Of a stretch of DNA of 31,302 nucleotides, positions 7,084 through 14,555 are shown one piece after another; position 1 is the stretch's first letter, and every line of letters starts with the position of its first letter. Source of the DNA: Dehalococcoidia bacterium (GTDB taxonomy: Bacteria > Chloroflexota > Dehalococcoidia > GIF9 > UBA5629). The translations under genes and the position numbers were made by a program. The stretch lies in contig JBAZEK010000007.1 in assembly GCA_041653995.1 (NCBI GenBank), positions 1 through 31,302 of the forward strand, given 5' to 3'. The notes under the pieces were generated by a model. That model saw only the letters and a program-made list of their open reading frames with translations, had not been told where the DNA came from and ran no database searches.

Positions 7084-7953
7084 ATGAAAACCTGCACGAT
7101 AAAGAGTGTGTATGAGGCGATAGTGCGGATGCGGGGGATAGACCCGCTGACGGCGAGTTATAGCGCCGCACAGATGGCGCAGATTGCCGAATACATCAAC
7201 GAGCGGATGATTGCGGCATGGCAGAGGACATTCTGGCCGGAGATCATGCTGGCGGAGCAGAGAGAATATCGGGCGGCCTGGGACGTGACGTTGAACTACG
7301 CAACGGGCGACGAGGTATATTTTGAGACATCCGAAGGGGATGACAAGTATTACGTGAGCTTACAGGATGGGAATGTGGGGCAAGACCCGGAGACGGAGAC
7401 GAACTGGTGGGAAGAAGTGGGCGAGAAGTTTCTAAGGACGATAGATTTTCAGCAAGAAGGCGAGAGCGAGATTGGGGCGGTAGATTTGGGGAGTTGCGTA
7501 TTTGAGAAGGACCCGCGGATATACCGGAAGGCTGGGTTAGTGACGGATGTGGCTTTATATGGCGACGCGCTTTTGGTGAATGCTGACGAGGCGCCTGCGC
7601 GGCCGTGGATCTGGTTTCGACCGCCAGTGCCGGAGTATTCACTGACCGAATGGGATGCCGGGACAGCCTATGCGATAGGGGACTTGTGTTATTACGCGAC
7701 CAGCGGCGAGAGCTACAAGGCGCTCCAGGTAAACAGTAACAGGAACCCATATACGGAAACTGACTATTGGGTGAAAGTAGATTTTCCGGCGTTTTTGAAG
7801 ACAGCCATCAAGTATGGCGCGCACGCGGAATACGTGCTGGACCCGGTAGAACACGCGAAGGCCGAGGCGCGGGCGGAGAACGAGTTGCAGAGTTTGGAAG
7901 AGAGGATAGTGGACCAACAGGGAGTGCAGAGGAAAGTTATCTTTGGAAGATAA
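7084..7953 (+). CDS. Connector/adaptor-like protein with two CBM5/12-like modules
   Basis: This is a 289-residue protein. The N terminus (residues 1-65, SVYEAIVRMRGIDP...) and the C-terminal helix (FLKTAIKYGAHAEYVL...) are typical of small head-tail connector proteins found after portals. Two inserted modules, at about 72-118 (YATGDEVYFE ... NWWEEV) and 183-228 (WDAGTAYAIGDLCYYA ... DYWVKV), have the W-x-Y-x-x-G-D-x-V/C pattern of carbohydrate-binding families 5/12. The first is degenerate. These could decorate the neck and contact glycans. The dispersed repeat abuts the ATG and no clear Shine-Dalgarno is visible. The connector role is inferred from position. Confidence 0.65.
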   Translation: MKTCTIKSVYEAIVRMRGIDPLTASYSAAQMAQIAEYINERMIAAWQRTFWPEIMLAEQREYRAAWDVTLNYATGDEVYFETSEGDDKYYVSLQDGNVGQDPETETNWWEEVGEKFLRTIDFQQEGESEIGAVDLGSCVFEKDPRIYRKAGLVTDVALYGDALLVNADEAPARPWIWFRPPVPEYSLTEWDAGTAYAIGDLCYYATSGESYKALQVNSNRNPYTETDYWVKVDFPAFLKTAIKYGAHAEYVLDPVEHAKAEARAENELQSLEERIVDQQGVQRKVIFGR

Positions 7954-7962
7954 CCTTGCGGA

Positions 7963-7998
7963 ATGGTTAATGGATGATGGTCAATGGTTGATGGAGGA
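7963..7998 (+). repeat. Short ATGGTTAATGGATGATGG-type repeat
   Basis: The spacer between two genes consists of recurring ATGG/TGATGG units. It is another simple-repeat family confined to a gene boundary. Confidence 0.55.
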
Positions 7999-8018
7999 AC
8001 AAAACAAGGAGGGAAGAC

Positions 8019-8342
8019 ATGAATGCGAGAGTAGTGAATTTGGAAGGGCAGTTGAGGCCGACGGGGGATGGAGCGCTGGGCGAAGAAATTGCGGTAGGCG
8101 GGACAGTAGTGGAGGCCTCCGCGCTACATGCAAAGGCCAGCCATTTTTACGTCAGCGTTAAGACCAAGGCGGTGTTGGCGACGTTTGACGGCACGGATCC
8201 CGTGAGCGCGGGCGCCGGGGTGTATTTTCCGGTAACGAGCGCGCCGATGGTTTGGCATCGGCGGACGGTGGAATGCGCGAAATTCATTGAGGCCGCGGGC
8301 GGTGAGGCTGGGGTGGTAAGGATTGAGCCGTTTTCGGAGTGA
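8019..8342 (+). CDS. Small beta-rich virion protein
   Basis: This 107-residue protein is predicted to be beta-rich: alternating strands, a VLATFDGTDPVSAGAGVYFPV segment and a C-terminal AKFIEA..GEAGVVRIEPF. The 'TFDGT-P' followed by 'A-FI-A...G..V.V.' pattern is common in small phage head or tail proteins that form a beta-barrel. A strong Shine-Dalgarno (GGAGGG) lies 6 bases before ATG 8019. It lies between the connector-like gene and the fibre genes, so a decoration, stopper or fibre-attachment role is possible. Confidence 0.65.
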   Translation: MNARVVNLEGQLRPTGDGALGEEIAVGGTVVEASALHAKASHFYVSVKTKAVLATFDGTDPVSAGAGVYFPVTSAPMVWHRRTVECAKFIEAAGGEAGVVRIEPFSE

Positions 8343-8344
8343 GG

Positions 8345-8366
8345 CCGGACGGATTGGACGGATCGC
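8345..8366 (+). repeat. TCGGACGGA-family dispersed repeat
   Basis: Two units fill the 24-base gap between the preceding stop and ATG 8367, in the place where a Shine-Dalgarno would lie. Confidence 0.8.
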
Positions 8367-10079
8367 ATGAGGAAAGCAATAAACGCACTACTGCTGATGA
8401 TTGTGGCCGGCACATGCTGGGCGCAAAATTATCCTACTGTGGCAACGAAGGGGGCGGTGGCGGCTGGGGATGTGGCGATTTATGACGGAGTGAGCGGGCG
8501 GTTTATCCGGAGCGGCAGTATTATTGACGGGTTGCGGGTAGGGCGGAAAGGGGCGACCGGGGCGAACATCTGCGACTTGACAGGGATATATACCGGGCTG
8601 GTTTCGACGGCAGGGAGTGTAGTGACGGGGGAGGTGGCGGTAGGGCAGAATAAGCTCTATCTGGCAGGATTCAGCAAGAGCACGGCGTATGGTTCAGTGA
8701 CGATGGCGGTGGACGGCTTGGTATTGCAAGGGACAGCGGCGGCGGCGGTCAGCAATTACTTTGTGGCAAGCGCGACCGCGACGCAGACGGTGACGCTGGG
8801 GATATACGGGAATGGGCTGACTAATTCGGTAGTGAGCGATGTGTATATCAAGCAGATAACCAATGGGGACGTTTACGTTGCCGGGAAGATATACGCGGAG
8901 CAGATATACATTGGGAGCGTGGCGGTAACGAGCGGGATAGTGGGACCGACCGGGCCCGCCGGTCCGACCGGGGCAACTGGTGCGACCGGTGCGACGGGTC
9001 CCGCGGGTGCAGATGGCGCGGATGGCGCGGCGGCGACGATAGCGGTGGCGTGGACGAGCAACGGGGCGCCAGGGAGCGCGGTGGTGGTAACGAATGTGGG
9101 GACGACGAATGCGGCCAGCTTTGGGTTTGTGATACCAGCAGGTGAAACGGGGGCGACGGGCGCGACAGGGGCGACGGGTGAGACCGGGGCGGCCGGATCG
9201 GCGGGTGCGGCGGCGACGATCAGCGTGGCGTGGACGAGTAACGGGGCGGCAGGCAGTGCGGCCAGCGTAACGAATGTGGGGAGCAGTAACGCGGCCAGCT
9301 TTGGGTTTGTGATACCGGTGGGAAGCAACGGGGCGACGGGTGCGACGGGCGCGACAGGGGCGACGGGTGCGACCGGTGCTACGGGTCCCGCGGGTGCAGA
9401 TGGCGCGGATGGTGCGGCGGCCACCATTGACGTGGCGTGGACGAGCAACGGGGCGCCAGGGAGCGCGGTGGTGGTAACGAATGTGGGGAGCAGTAACGCG
9501 GCCAGCTTCGGATTTATGATACCGGCAGGAAGCAATGGGGCGGCAGGAGCGACGGGAAGTCCGGGTGTGGACGGCGTGGCAGGAAGCATAGCGGTGGCGT
9601 GGACGAGCAACGGTGCGCCAGGCAGTGCGGCGATGGTGACGAATATCGGGAGCAGTAATGCGGCCAACTTCGGGTTTGTGATACCGGTAGGGGCGCAAGG
9701 AACGAACTTCGCGTATCGCTACGTGGCGCTGGACACGGCGGACGAGCAGGTTGAAGTCCTGGCAACGGGGACCAATGTAACCGTAACGCGGACGAACACG
9801 ACATTGTATGTGGCCATACCGGAGACTATCAGGGTCTTGAGTATGAGAGTGCGGTGGAATGGCGCGAATGGGAGCAGTTTTACGTTGGACACAGGGACGA
9901 GCGACATGGCGAATGCGAGCGCGGCGGACCGATGGGGGGCGATCTTCCAGGCGTATCGGGAAGACACAGGGGCATTGATCGCCGGGGCGAGTTGCAGTTT
10001 GGATACCGTCAATTTCAATCGAATGATAGTGCAGGGACTATCGTCGGCAACAATTAACCATTGCAGATTTGGGTTTTGA
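8367..10079 (+). CDS. Collagen-like tail fibre with signal-like N terminus
   Basis: This 570-residue protein starts with a canonical Sec-like signal (MRKAINALLLMIVAGTCWA, likely cut before QN). After an N-terminal domain (20-190) come four Gly-x-Thr/Ala collagen-like blocks (GATGATGATGPAGADGADG and variants), each followed by a module of about 35 residues (AVAWTSNGAPGSA ... SFGFVIP). A C-terminal beta-rich domain (about 450-570) is the likely tip. Collagen-like triplets form trimeric shafts in phage fibres. The modules recur in the DNA near 9045, 9225, 9432 and 9594. The stop overlaps the next ATG (TGATG). A Sec signal on a virion fibre is unexpected. Confidence 0.8.
   Translation: MRKAINALLLMIVAGTCWAQNYPTVATKGAVAAGDVAIYDGVSGRFIRSGSIIDGLRVGRKGATGANICDLTGIYTGLVSTAGSVVTGEVAVGQNKLYLAGFSKSTAYGSVTMAVDGLVLQGTAAAAVSNYFVASATATQTVTLGIYGNGLTNSVVSDVYIKQITNGDVYVAGKIYAEQIYIGSVAVTSGIVGPTGPAGPTGATGATGATGPAGADGADGAAATIAVAWTSNGAPGSAVVVTNVGTTNAASFGFVIPAGETGATGATGATGETGAAGSAGAAATISVAWTSNGAAGSAASVTNVGSSNAASFGFVIPVGSNGATGATGATGATGATGATGPAGADGADGAAATIDVAWTSNGAPGSAVVVTNVGSSNAASFGFMIPAGSNGAAGATGSPGVDGVAGSIAVAWTSNGAPGSAAMVTNIGSSNAANFGFVIPVGAQGTNFAYRYVALDTADEQVEVLATGTNVTVTRTNTTLYVAIPETIRVLSMRVRWNGANGSSFTLDTGTSDMANASAADRWGAIFQAYREDTGALIAGASCSLDTVNFNRMIVQGLSSATINHCRFGF
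8940..9692 (+). repeat. Collagen-like triplets with four module repeats
   Basis: GGNGCGACG-type triplet blocks alternate with four near-identical copies of a roughly 105-base module containing GTGGCGTGGACGAGCAACGG. Unequal recombination among them could vary fibre length. Confidence 0.85.
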
Positions 10080-10884
10080 TGAAAACATTTTTTTTTTAAT
10101 TTTAGGGATAACTTGCTTTGCGGCACTGGCGGCGGAGCCGCTGGTGCAGGGTGAGCTTGAAATCACAGCGTGGAGCGAATGGACGGCCGGGACAAGTTAC
10201 CGGGTGGTAGGCGAGTTTCGGGATTATTCGGTGGCCGGCAGAGTTGGGACCGACATAGAGGCAGGCCATTACCTGTTTACCGAGACCATATTGGGGGATG
10301 TGGACGCATGGCAGATAACGAACATAGTGGCGGCCGGCACGATCAACGTGACGGTGGATGTGGCCTATGCGGAGAGCGGAACATCGCGTGTGGGTATGGT
10401 CGTCGGGTATGCGCCGGTGTGCGCGTTATCGAGCAATGCGGTGGGGTATCCGCAACAGCCGGCGCCGGAGTTTTGTCATGTCAGTGAAAACCTGATGAAC
10501 GGGATCCGGAACTATGCGTTCAGGAGAGTGGGGATCGGTGGGGATTGGGAAGTGGGGACAGTCCGGGCGTCGAACTATGTGGTTCTGGCGAGCAGTCAGC
10601 AGGTTTTAACGAATGGCGCGACGATAGAGCCGTATGGAAACCTGGTAGTAACGACGACGAATACGCTGATCAGCCTGGGGAATCCGCAGATACAGACGAA
10701 TGGGATAACGGAAGGGATGATGATGTATATGCGGGGCGCGGCATCGAGCGGTGGAATACAACTGACGAACGGGGCGGGAGTGGTTTTGGATTGTGAATTG
10801 CACTATCTCCTCAAGGAAAATGACATTTTGCAATTTGTGTTTTTGGACGGCGCGTGGCGGGAAATGAGAAGGGTGGATAAGTAA
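10079..10884 (+). CDS. Fibre-like protein, frameshifted at a T10 tract in its signal peptide
   Basis: ATG 10079 overlaps the upstream stop as TGATG, but the frame ends after six codons because of ten T residues at 10088-10097. Adding one T joins it to the long downstream frame and gives an ideal Sec signal, MKTFFFLILGITCFAALAA, followed by a 268-residue protein. Without a shift, the downstream frame can only start at a TTG (10069) with an acidic, signal-poor N terminus. The C terminus (TEGMMMYMRGA ... DILQFVFLDGAWREMRRVDK) resembles the end of the next protein, so both belong to one fibre/tip family. It could be a sequencing error, phase variation or slippage. Confidence 0.65.
10088..10097 (+). 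repeat. T10 homopolymer at a frameshift point
   Basis: Ten consecutive T residues lie within the first codons of the fibre-like gene. Tracts of this length are prone to slippage by DNA or RNA polymerase and to sequencing error. Confidence 0.9.
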
Positions 10885-10907
10885 AAACAAACAGAAAGGA
10901 ACGAGCG

Positions 10908-11909
10908 ATGAAAAGAATGAAATTATGGCTGGTGGCTGGAATAGTGGCGGCAACAACCGGATCGGCATGGGCGATTGGCGGAGTGCTTTCGGATGGTAGC
11001 GGGACAAACTGGAGCTACGGGGACCTGTATGGGCAGGGGACGTATTATCTGCGGAACTGGAAGACCGCTGATATTGACGGTGCGGGCATTACGAACATAC
11101 CGAGCGGGGGCATAGTTTCGCTGGACGCTTCCAAGCTGGAGGCGGGGACGGCTATTCCGGCGCTTGACTTGGGTGCCGGGACGAATGTGCCTGCCGGGAA
11201 CCTGACGGGAACGGTGGACGACGCGCGGTTGAGCGCGGCTTTGCAAAAGCTGGCGGCCGACGATGGCGGCAGTTTGACGAACATTATCAGCGACGGCATA
11301 GTTTCGCTGGATGCGGCGAAGTTACAGGCTGGAACAGTTATGCCGGCGGTTGACGGCTCGGCGATAACCAACCTGCCGGCGGCGACAAGTTTGGATGCGG
11401 CTAATCTTGTGCCTGGCTCGGTGGCAAGTGCAATAGACGGCAATGCGATAACCAACCTGAATGCGGCAAACCTTGCGGCAGGCGGAGTGTTATCGGCGTT
11501 GGATGGCAGTGCGTTAACAAACTTGAGTTCGGCGGGGTTGACTGGTGTGCTGTTGACTAATGACAGCGCACAAGCGAAGGCCGGCAAGCTGACGTTGAAT
11601 GGCGGGCTGGAAGTTGGCGGGACGATGGTATTGACGTTGGGCGCCGTGGAGACGATAGCAGAAGGCGGCGCGGTGCCGGCATCGGCGGCGAATGTCAAGG
11701 TAGTTGGCGACAGTGCGCCGGTAACGGCGACAGTGGCAGATGGAGCAACGGAAGGGCAGGTGTTGACCATACGTGGGACGGACGACACAGACACCGTAAC
11801 GCTAACGAATACGGCGGTAGTGCCGAACTTCAAGATAGGGCTGGGGGACGTGATTAGCTTCACCTGGGATGGGTCGGCTTGGGTAGAAGTATTGCGGAGG
11901 GACAATTAA
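10908..11909 (+). CDS. Repeat-containing tail fibre protein with signal-like N terminus
   Basis: This 333-residue protein starts with a good Sec-like signal (MKRMKLWLVAGIVAATTGSA, then WA before IGG). Residues about 60-220 hold degenerate repeats of the type SLDAAKLQAGTVMPAVDGSAITNL, typical of phage fibre or adhesin shafts. The C-terminal 85 residues (EGQVLTIRGTDDTDTVTLTN ... DVISFTWDGSAWVEVLRRDN) match the tail of the preceding protein in pattern (EGxxLxxRG ... W-E-RxD). An AAGGA Shine-Dalgarno lies about 9 bases before ATG 10908. Its stop overlaps the next start (TAATG). It probably forms part of a multi-component fibre. Confidence 0.75.
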   Translation: MKRMKLWLVAGIVAATTGSAWAIGGVLSDGSGTNWSYGDLYGQGTYYLRNWKTADIDGAGITNIPSGGIVSLDASKLEAGTAIPALDLGAGTNVPAGNLTGTVDDARLSAALQKLAADDGGSLTNIISDGIVSLDAAKLQAGTVMPAVDGSAITNLPAATSLDAANLVPGSVASAIDGNAITNLNAANLAAGGVLSALDGSALTNLSSAGLTGVLLTNDSAQAKAGKLTLNGGLEVGGTMVLTLGAVETIAEGGAVPASAANVKVVGDSAPVTATVADGATEGQVLTIRGTDDTDTVTLTNTAVVPNFKIGLGDVISFTWDGSAWVEVLRRDN

Positions 11910-13342
11910 TGAGAGGAATGAGACGGATTGGACATATCGGACTGATTGGACTGATCATGTTGATCGGGGTGCGGGCTATTGCCTGGACGGGAGTTCAGAC
12001 GGATGGCGAGAAAGTATGGTTATCCGGCACGTTCGACTTGCAGACGAACGCGGTTATTTTTGGCGGGGTGAGCCGGACGAATTGGCCGACGGGGGGTGGG
12101 ACGACGAATGCGAGCGAGATAAACGTAACCCTGCAACCGACGAATTATACGGGCGTAGGTAATGTGGAATCGCATTTGACGGGAGTGGATAGGGTTTTAG
12201 GATATGGGCCGTTGTTAAAAAGCGCTTTAGGTGTTGAAATGGGTTATGAAGCGGATTATGGCGATGGAACCGGGGTTGCTATTGGATGGGGGGCTGAAAG
12301 CGGAGATTCCGCAGTTGCACTTGGTGTAGGCGCAAGTTCCGTTGGTTGGGGGACTGCGGTAGGAAATAATGCGAATGGAACAAATTATGGCGTAGCAGTA
12401 GGCTTATCAACTTACGGGCAAAATTATGGCGTAGCAGGTGGAACACGATCAAAAAGCCAAAACTATGGTGTAGCAATTGGTTCAAGCCATCAGGATGCTT
12501 TTTTTACGGAAGGCACAAATTACGGCATAGCAGTTGGTAGCCAAACATTAGGCAGTCGTTTTGGTGTGGCTGTCGGAACGGCAGCGCGAGGACACGATTA
12601 TGGCGTTGCTATTGGCTGCACTGATTCTCAATTAGTGTGGAATTCCGTAGGAACAAAAGGAACGAATTACGGCGTAGCGATAGGCAATCGTGCAAGTGGT
12701 AGTGATTATGGCGTAGCTATTGGAGCAATGTCTGCTGCGGCATCAAACTCTGTAGTTATTGGCTCAAATATAACTAACACCGAACCGAACTCAACGAAAA
12801 TTAAGGGCAATTTGAATATGGCAGGGGCGGCGATTACTGGTGCGGCGAATATCGAAGCACAAAGCGTTACGCTACCGAATAGCGGTCCGGGTCTTGTCCC
12901 GGCGGGTTGCATAATGCAGTGGCCGGGGACCAATAATATACCTGTTGGCTGGATGGTCTGCGATGGCCGGGCTATAACCAATTCTGCTTATCCCGCGCTT
13001 TATGAAGCCTTGGGTCCCGTATGGCAGTCTTCAACATACGTGAGAAAATTACCGAACCTGCAATCGCGTGTTGTGGTAGGCGCTGGGCAAGGTTCGGATT
13101 TGTCATTACGCACAGTAGGTGAAATTGACGGCGAGGAACAAGTTACGCTTACCATTGCCCAGATGCCAGCTCACGCGCACAACCACCGCGGCGCTGTCAA
13201 TAACCTTGCGGCAGGTTCAGATTATAAATATCCTGCTGCCGCCTCATGGGACCCGGATATTTGGACGTCATCCCGGGGGAGTAACTCTCCACACGAGAAT
13301 ATGCCCCCGTTTATCGTTTTGAACTACATCATAAAGTATTAA
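11909..13342 (+). CDS. Receptor-binding fibre: YadA-like head repeats plus tail-collar domain
   Basis: ATG 11909 overlaps the upstream TAA and has GGAGGG about 8 bases before it, giving a 477-residue protein. Residues 1-25 (MRGMRRIGHIGLIGLIMLIG then VRAIA) are a signal-like segment encoded by the TCGGACTGA dispersed repeat. Residues about 110-295 contain about eleven YGVA(I/V)G-type repeats, the left-handed beta-roll of YadA-like trimeric adhesins. The C terminus has a phage tail-collar domain (PVGWMVCDGRAITNSAYPAL) and a histidine-rich tip (MPAHAHNH ... HENMPPFIVLNYIIKY) like metal-binding T4 gp12/microcystin-dependent-protein ends. The YadA-like part is clearly AT-richer than its neighbours, suggesting exchange of the host-range region. 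Confidence 0.85.
   Translation: MRGMRRIGHIGLIGLIMLIGVRAIAWTGVQTDGEKVWLSGTFDLQTNAVIFGGVSRTNWPTGGGTTNASEINVTLQPTNYTGVGNVESHLTGVDRVLGYGPLLKSALGVEMGYEADYGDGTGVAIGWGAESGDSAVALGVGASSVGWGTAVGNNANGTNYGVAVGLSTYGQNYGVAGGTRSKSQNYGVAIGSSHQDAFFTEGTNYGIAVGSQTLGSRFGVAVGTAARGHDYGVAIGCTDSQLVWNSVGTKGTNYGVAIGNRASGSDYGVAIGAMSAAASNSVVIGSNITNTEPNSTKIKGNLNMAGAAITGAANIEAQSVTLPNSGPGLVPAGCIMQWPGTNNIPVGWMVCDGRAITNSAYPALYEALGPVWQSSTYVRKLPNLQSRVVVGAGQGSDLSLRTVGEIDGEEQVTLTIAQMPAHAHNHRGAVNNLAAGSDYKYPAAASWDPDIWTSSRGSNSPHENMPPFIVLNYIIKY
11922..11968 (+). repeat. TCGGACGGA-family repeat encoding a signal peptide
   Basis: Repeat units GGACATATC, GGACTGATT and GGACTGATC are translated in frame as repeating Gly-(His/Leu)-Ile, the hydrophobic core of the signal-like segment. 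Confidence 0.85.
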
Positions 13343-13344
13343 CC

Positions 13345-13491
13345 ATGACCCCTGAAACCAAATTTGAACAGTTTCACCGGAGCCTGCTGGCGCTCGTGCT
13401 GGTGCTGGTGCTGGTAGCGTCGCCTGTCCTACTGGCCTGGGGCGCGTGTAGTGGGCTGTCGAAGTCATGGAGGCGCGTATGGAGCCAATAA
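13345..13491 (+). CDS. Small membrane protein, possible lysis protein
   Basis: A 48-codon frame begins 3 bases after the collar-fibre stop. It has a polar N terminus (MTPETKFEQFHRS), one strong membrane segment (LLALVLVLVLVASPVLLAWG) and a basic C terminus ending RRVWSQ. It overlaps the next small membrane gene by 13 bases. No clear Shine-Dalgarno is seen, so translation may depend on the upstream gene. Its place at the head of a run of membrane proteins before a glycosidase-like gene suggests a holin, antiholin or spanin-type role. Confidence 0.6.
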   Translation: MTPETKFEQFHRSLLALVLVLVLVASPVLLAWGACSGLSKSWRRVWSQ

Positions 13492-13610
13492 TCATAACGA
13501 AAGACCTTATTGCGGCATTCTGGGCGGCCGGTAGCATGGCCGCGATAATGATCGGCTTGTGGATTTGGATGATTGTGCTTGAGCGAAACGACAAAAGGAA
13601 GGGCGGGTAA
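13479..13610 (+). CDS. Small membrane protein, possible holin/antiholin
   Basis: A 43-codon frame starts at ATG 13479 inside the end of the preceding gene. Residues about 13-34 (AFWAAGSMAAIMIGLWIWMIV) form one membrane segment, followed by a charged tail (LERNDKRKGG). This is the layout of small one-helix holin-like proteins, which collect in the inner membrane to trigger lysis. It lies 4 bases before the next holin-like gene. Confidence 0.6.
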   Translation: MEPIIITKDLIAAFWAAGSMAAIMIGLWIWMIVLERNDKRKGG

Positions 13611-13614
13611 AGAT

Positions 13615-13869
13615 ATGGTTTTGCTCGAAAGCGTTGGAGTAGGAGCGACAGTGGCCGCGGGAGTAATCGCGCAAATGCCTGTCGCTCCTGAAAGTCTGGA
13701 GGCTGTCGGAAAATGGCCCGTAACAATGGCGTTGATCGTCCTTGCCGGCTGGAGCGTTTGGTTGGCATTTAGGATGGCGGACAAATCCCGGCAAAGCCAG
13801 GATAAACAAACCGAAGTATTACGAGGTCTGGTAGAGCAGTTGGCGAGGTTGAACGAGAGGGTTAAATGA
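13615..13869 (+). CDS. Holin-like membrane protein with C-terminal coiled coil
   Basis: ATG 13615 (84 residues) is preferred over the upstream in-frame start because it does not overlap the previous gene. A weakly hydrophobic N-terminal stretch (VGVGATVAAGVIAQM) is followed by a clear membrane helix (WPVTMALIVLAGWSVWLAF, about 34-52) and a charged helical tail with heptad character (TEVLRGLVEQLARLNERVK). The stop overlaps the next ATG as ATGA. This fits small holins or Rz-like accessory proteins; family not established. Confidence 0.65.
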   Translation: MVLLESVGVGATVAAGVIAQMPVAPESLEAVGKWPVTMALIVLAGWSVWLAFRMADKSRQSQDKQTEVLRGLVEQLARLNERVK

Positions 13870-14555
13870 GCGAGCCAACATACTTGGCGACCTTACGGAC
13901 ATGTCTGGCGCAGTGCGAGGAAGCGTTGCCGTTGATTTCGGACGCGCATGACAAGCAGATTTTAGAGGACCATGCTTTCCTGCTCCGCTCCGACATCCGG
14001 CGAATAGGGAATGGGAGAGGAAGCAGGAGAAGATCACAGCGGGGGAGGGAACGGAAGGACGGAAGAACGGAAGGACGGAAGGAACGGAAGACGGAGGGTA
14101 AAATGGGGGCATCAGAAATTAAGACCTTTAAGATCGCTGATCCGGAGAAGCGCTTTGCGGGCTGGCCTTTGTGTCTTGAATACATTGACGCGCACAATTG
14201 GCGGTTGCAATCGTCGTTATCCTATCGCACGGCCGGCGGCGAGGTTTCGACGGTGCGGCCTGGGTTTGTGTTTGATTTTGCGAGTGTGCCGAGGGTGTTG
14301 TGGTGGCTGTATCCGCCAGCGGGGACGCAGGAAAATCCTTACGGCGTTGCCGCGCTGTTCCACGATTGGCTGTGCGCGCATCGGAAGATTGGCGGCCGGC
14401 CGATAGGATTTTCGGAGGCGAATGCGGTATTCAAGGAGATCATGCTTTATTTGGGGTGCAGGAAGACGCTGGCTTGGACGATGTATCTGGCGGTGCAATC
14501 GCCTATTGGCTGGTGGCTGTGGAAGAAACGAAAACCGGAGGATATGGAGCCATGA
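13866..14555 (+). CDS. DUF1353 family protein with an N-terminal extension through a repeat
   Basis: The DUF1353 domain occupies residues about 80-229: GFVFDFASVPRVLWWLYPPAG, then ALFHDWLCAH and a C-terminal hydrophobic helix (WTMYLAVQSPIGWWLWKK). DUF1353 proteins are common near phage lysis genes; their function is unknown. Residues 1-52 (MSEPTYLATLRTCLAQ...) look like a separate small helical protein. The two are joined in frame by a GGAAGGACGG repeat encoding RKDGRTEGRKERKTEG. An in-frame ATG at 14103 with GGAGGG before it could start the DUF1353 protein alone, so this may be two genes fused by repeat growth. The stop overlaps the next ATG. Confidence 0.75.
   Translation: MSEPTYLATLRTCLAQCEEALPLISDAHDKQILEDHAFLLRSDIRRIGNGRGSRRRSQRGRERKDGRTEGRKERKTEGKMGASEIKTFKIADPEKRFAGWPLCLEYIDAHNWRLQSSLSYRTAGGEVSTVRPGFVFDFASVPRVLWWLYPPAGTQENPYGVAALFHDWLCAHRKIGGRPIGFSEANAVFKEIMLYLGCRKTLAWTMYLAVQSPIGWWLWKKRKPEDMEP
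14041..14099 (+). repeat. GGAAGGACGG simple repeat inside the DUF1353 frame
   Basis: Tandem GGAAGGACGGAAGAACGG-type units separate the small N-terminal domain from the DUF1353 domain while keeping the frame open. Confidence 0.85.

Noticed and set aside
8694..9698. Long minus-strand frame of 334 codons
   Set aside because: It is antisense to the collagen-like fibre repeats; repeated GC-rich codons keep the opposite frame open. No Shine-Dalgarno or recognisable protein.
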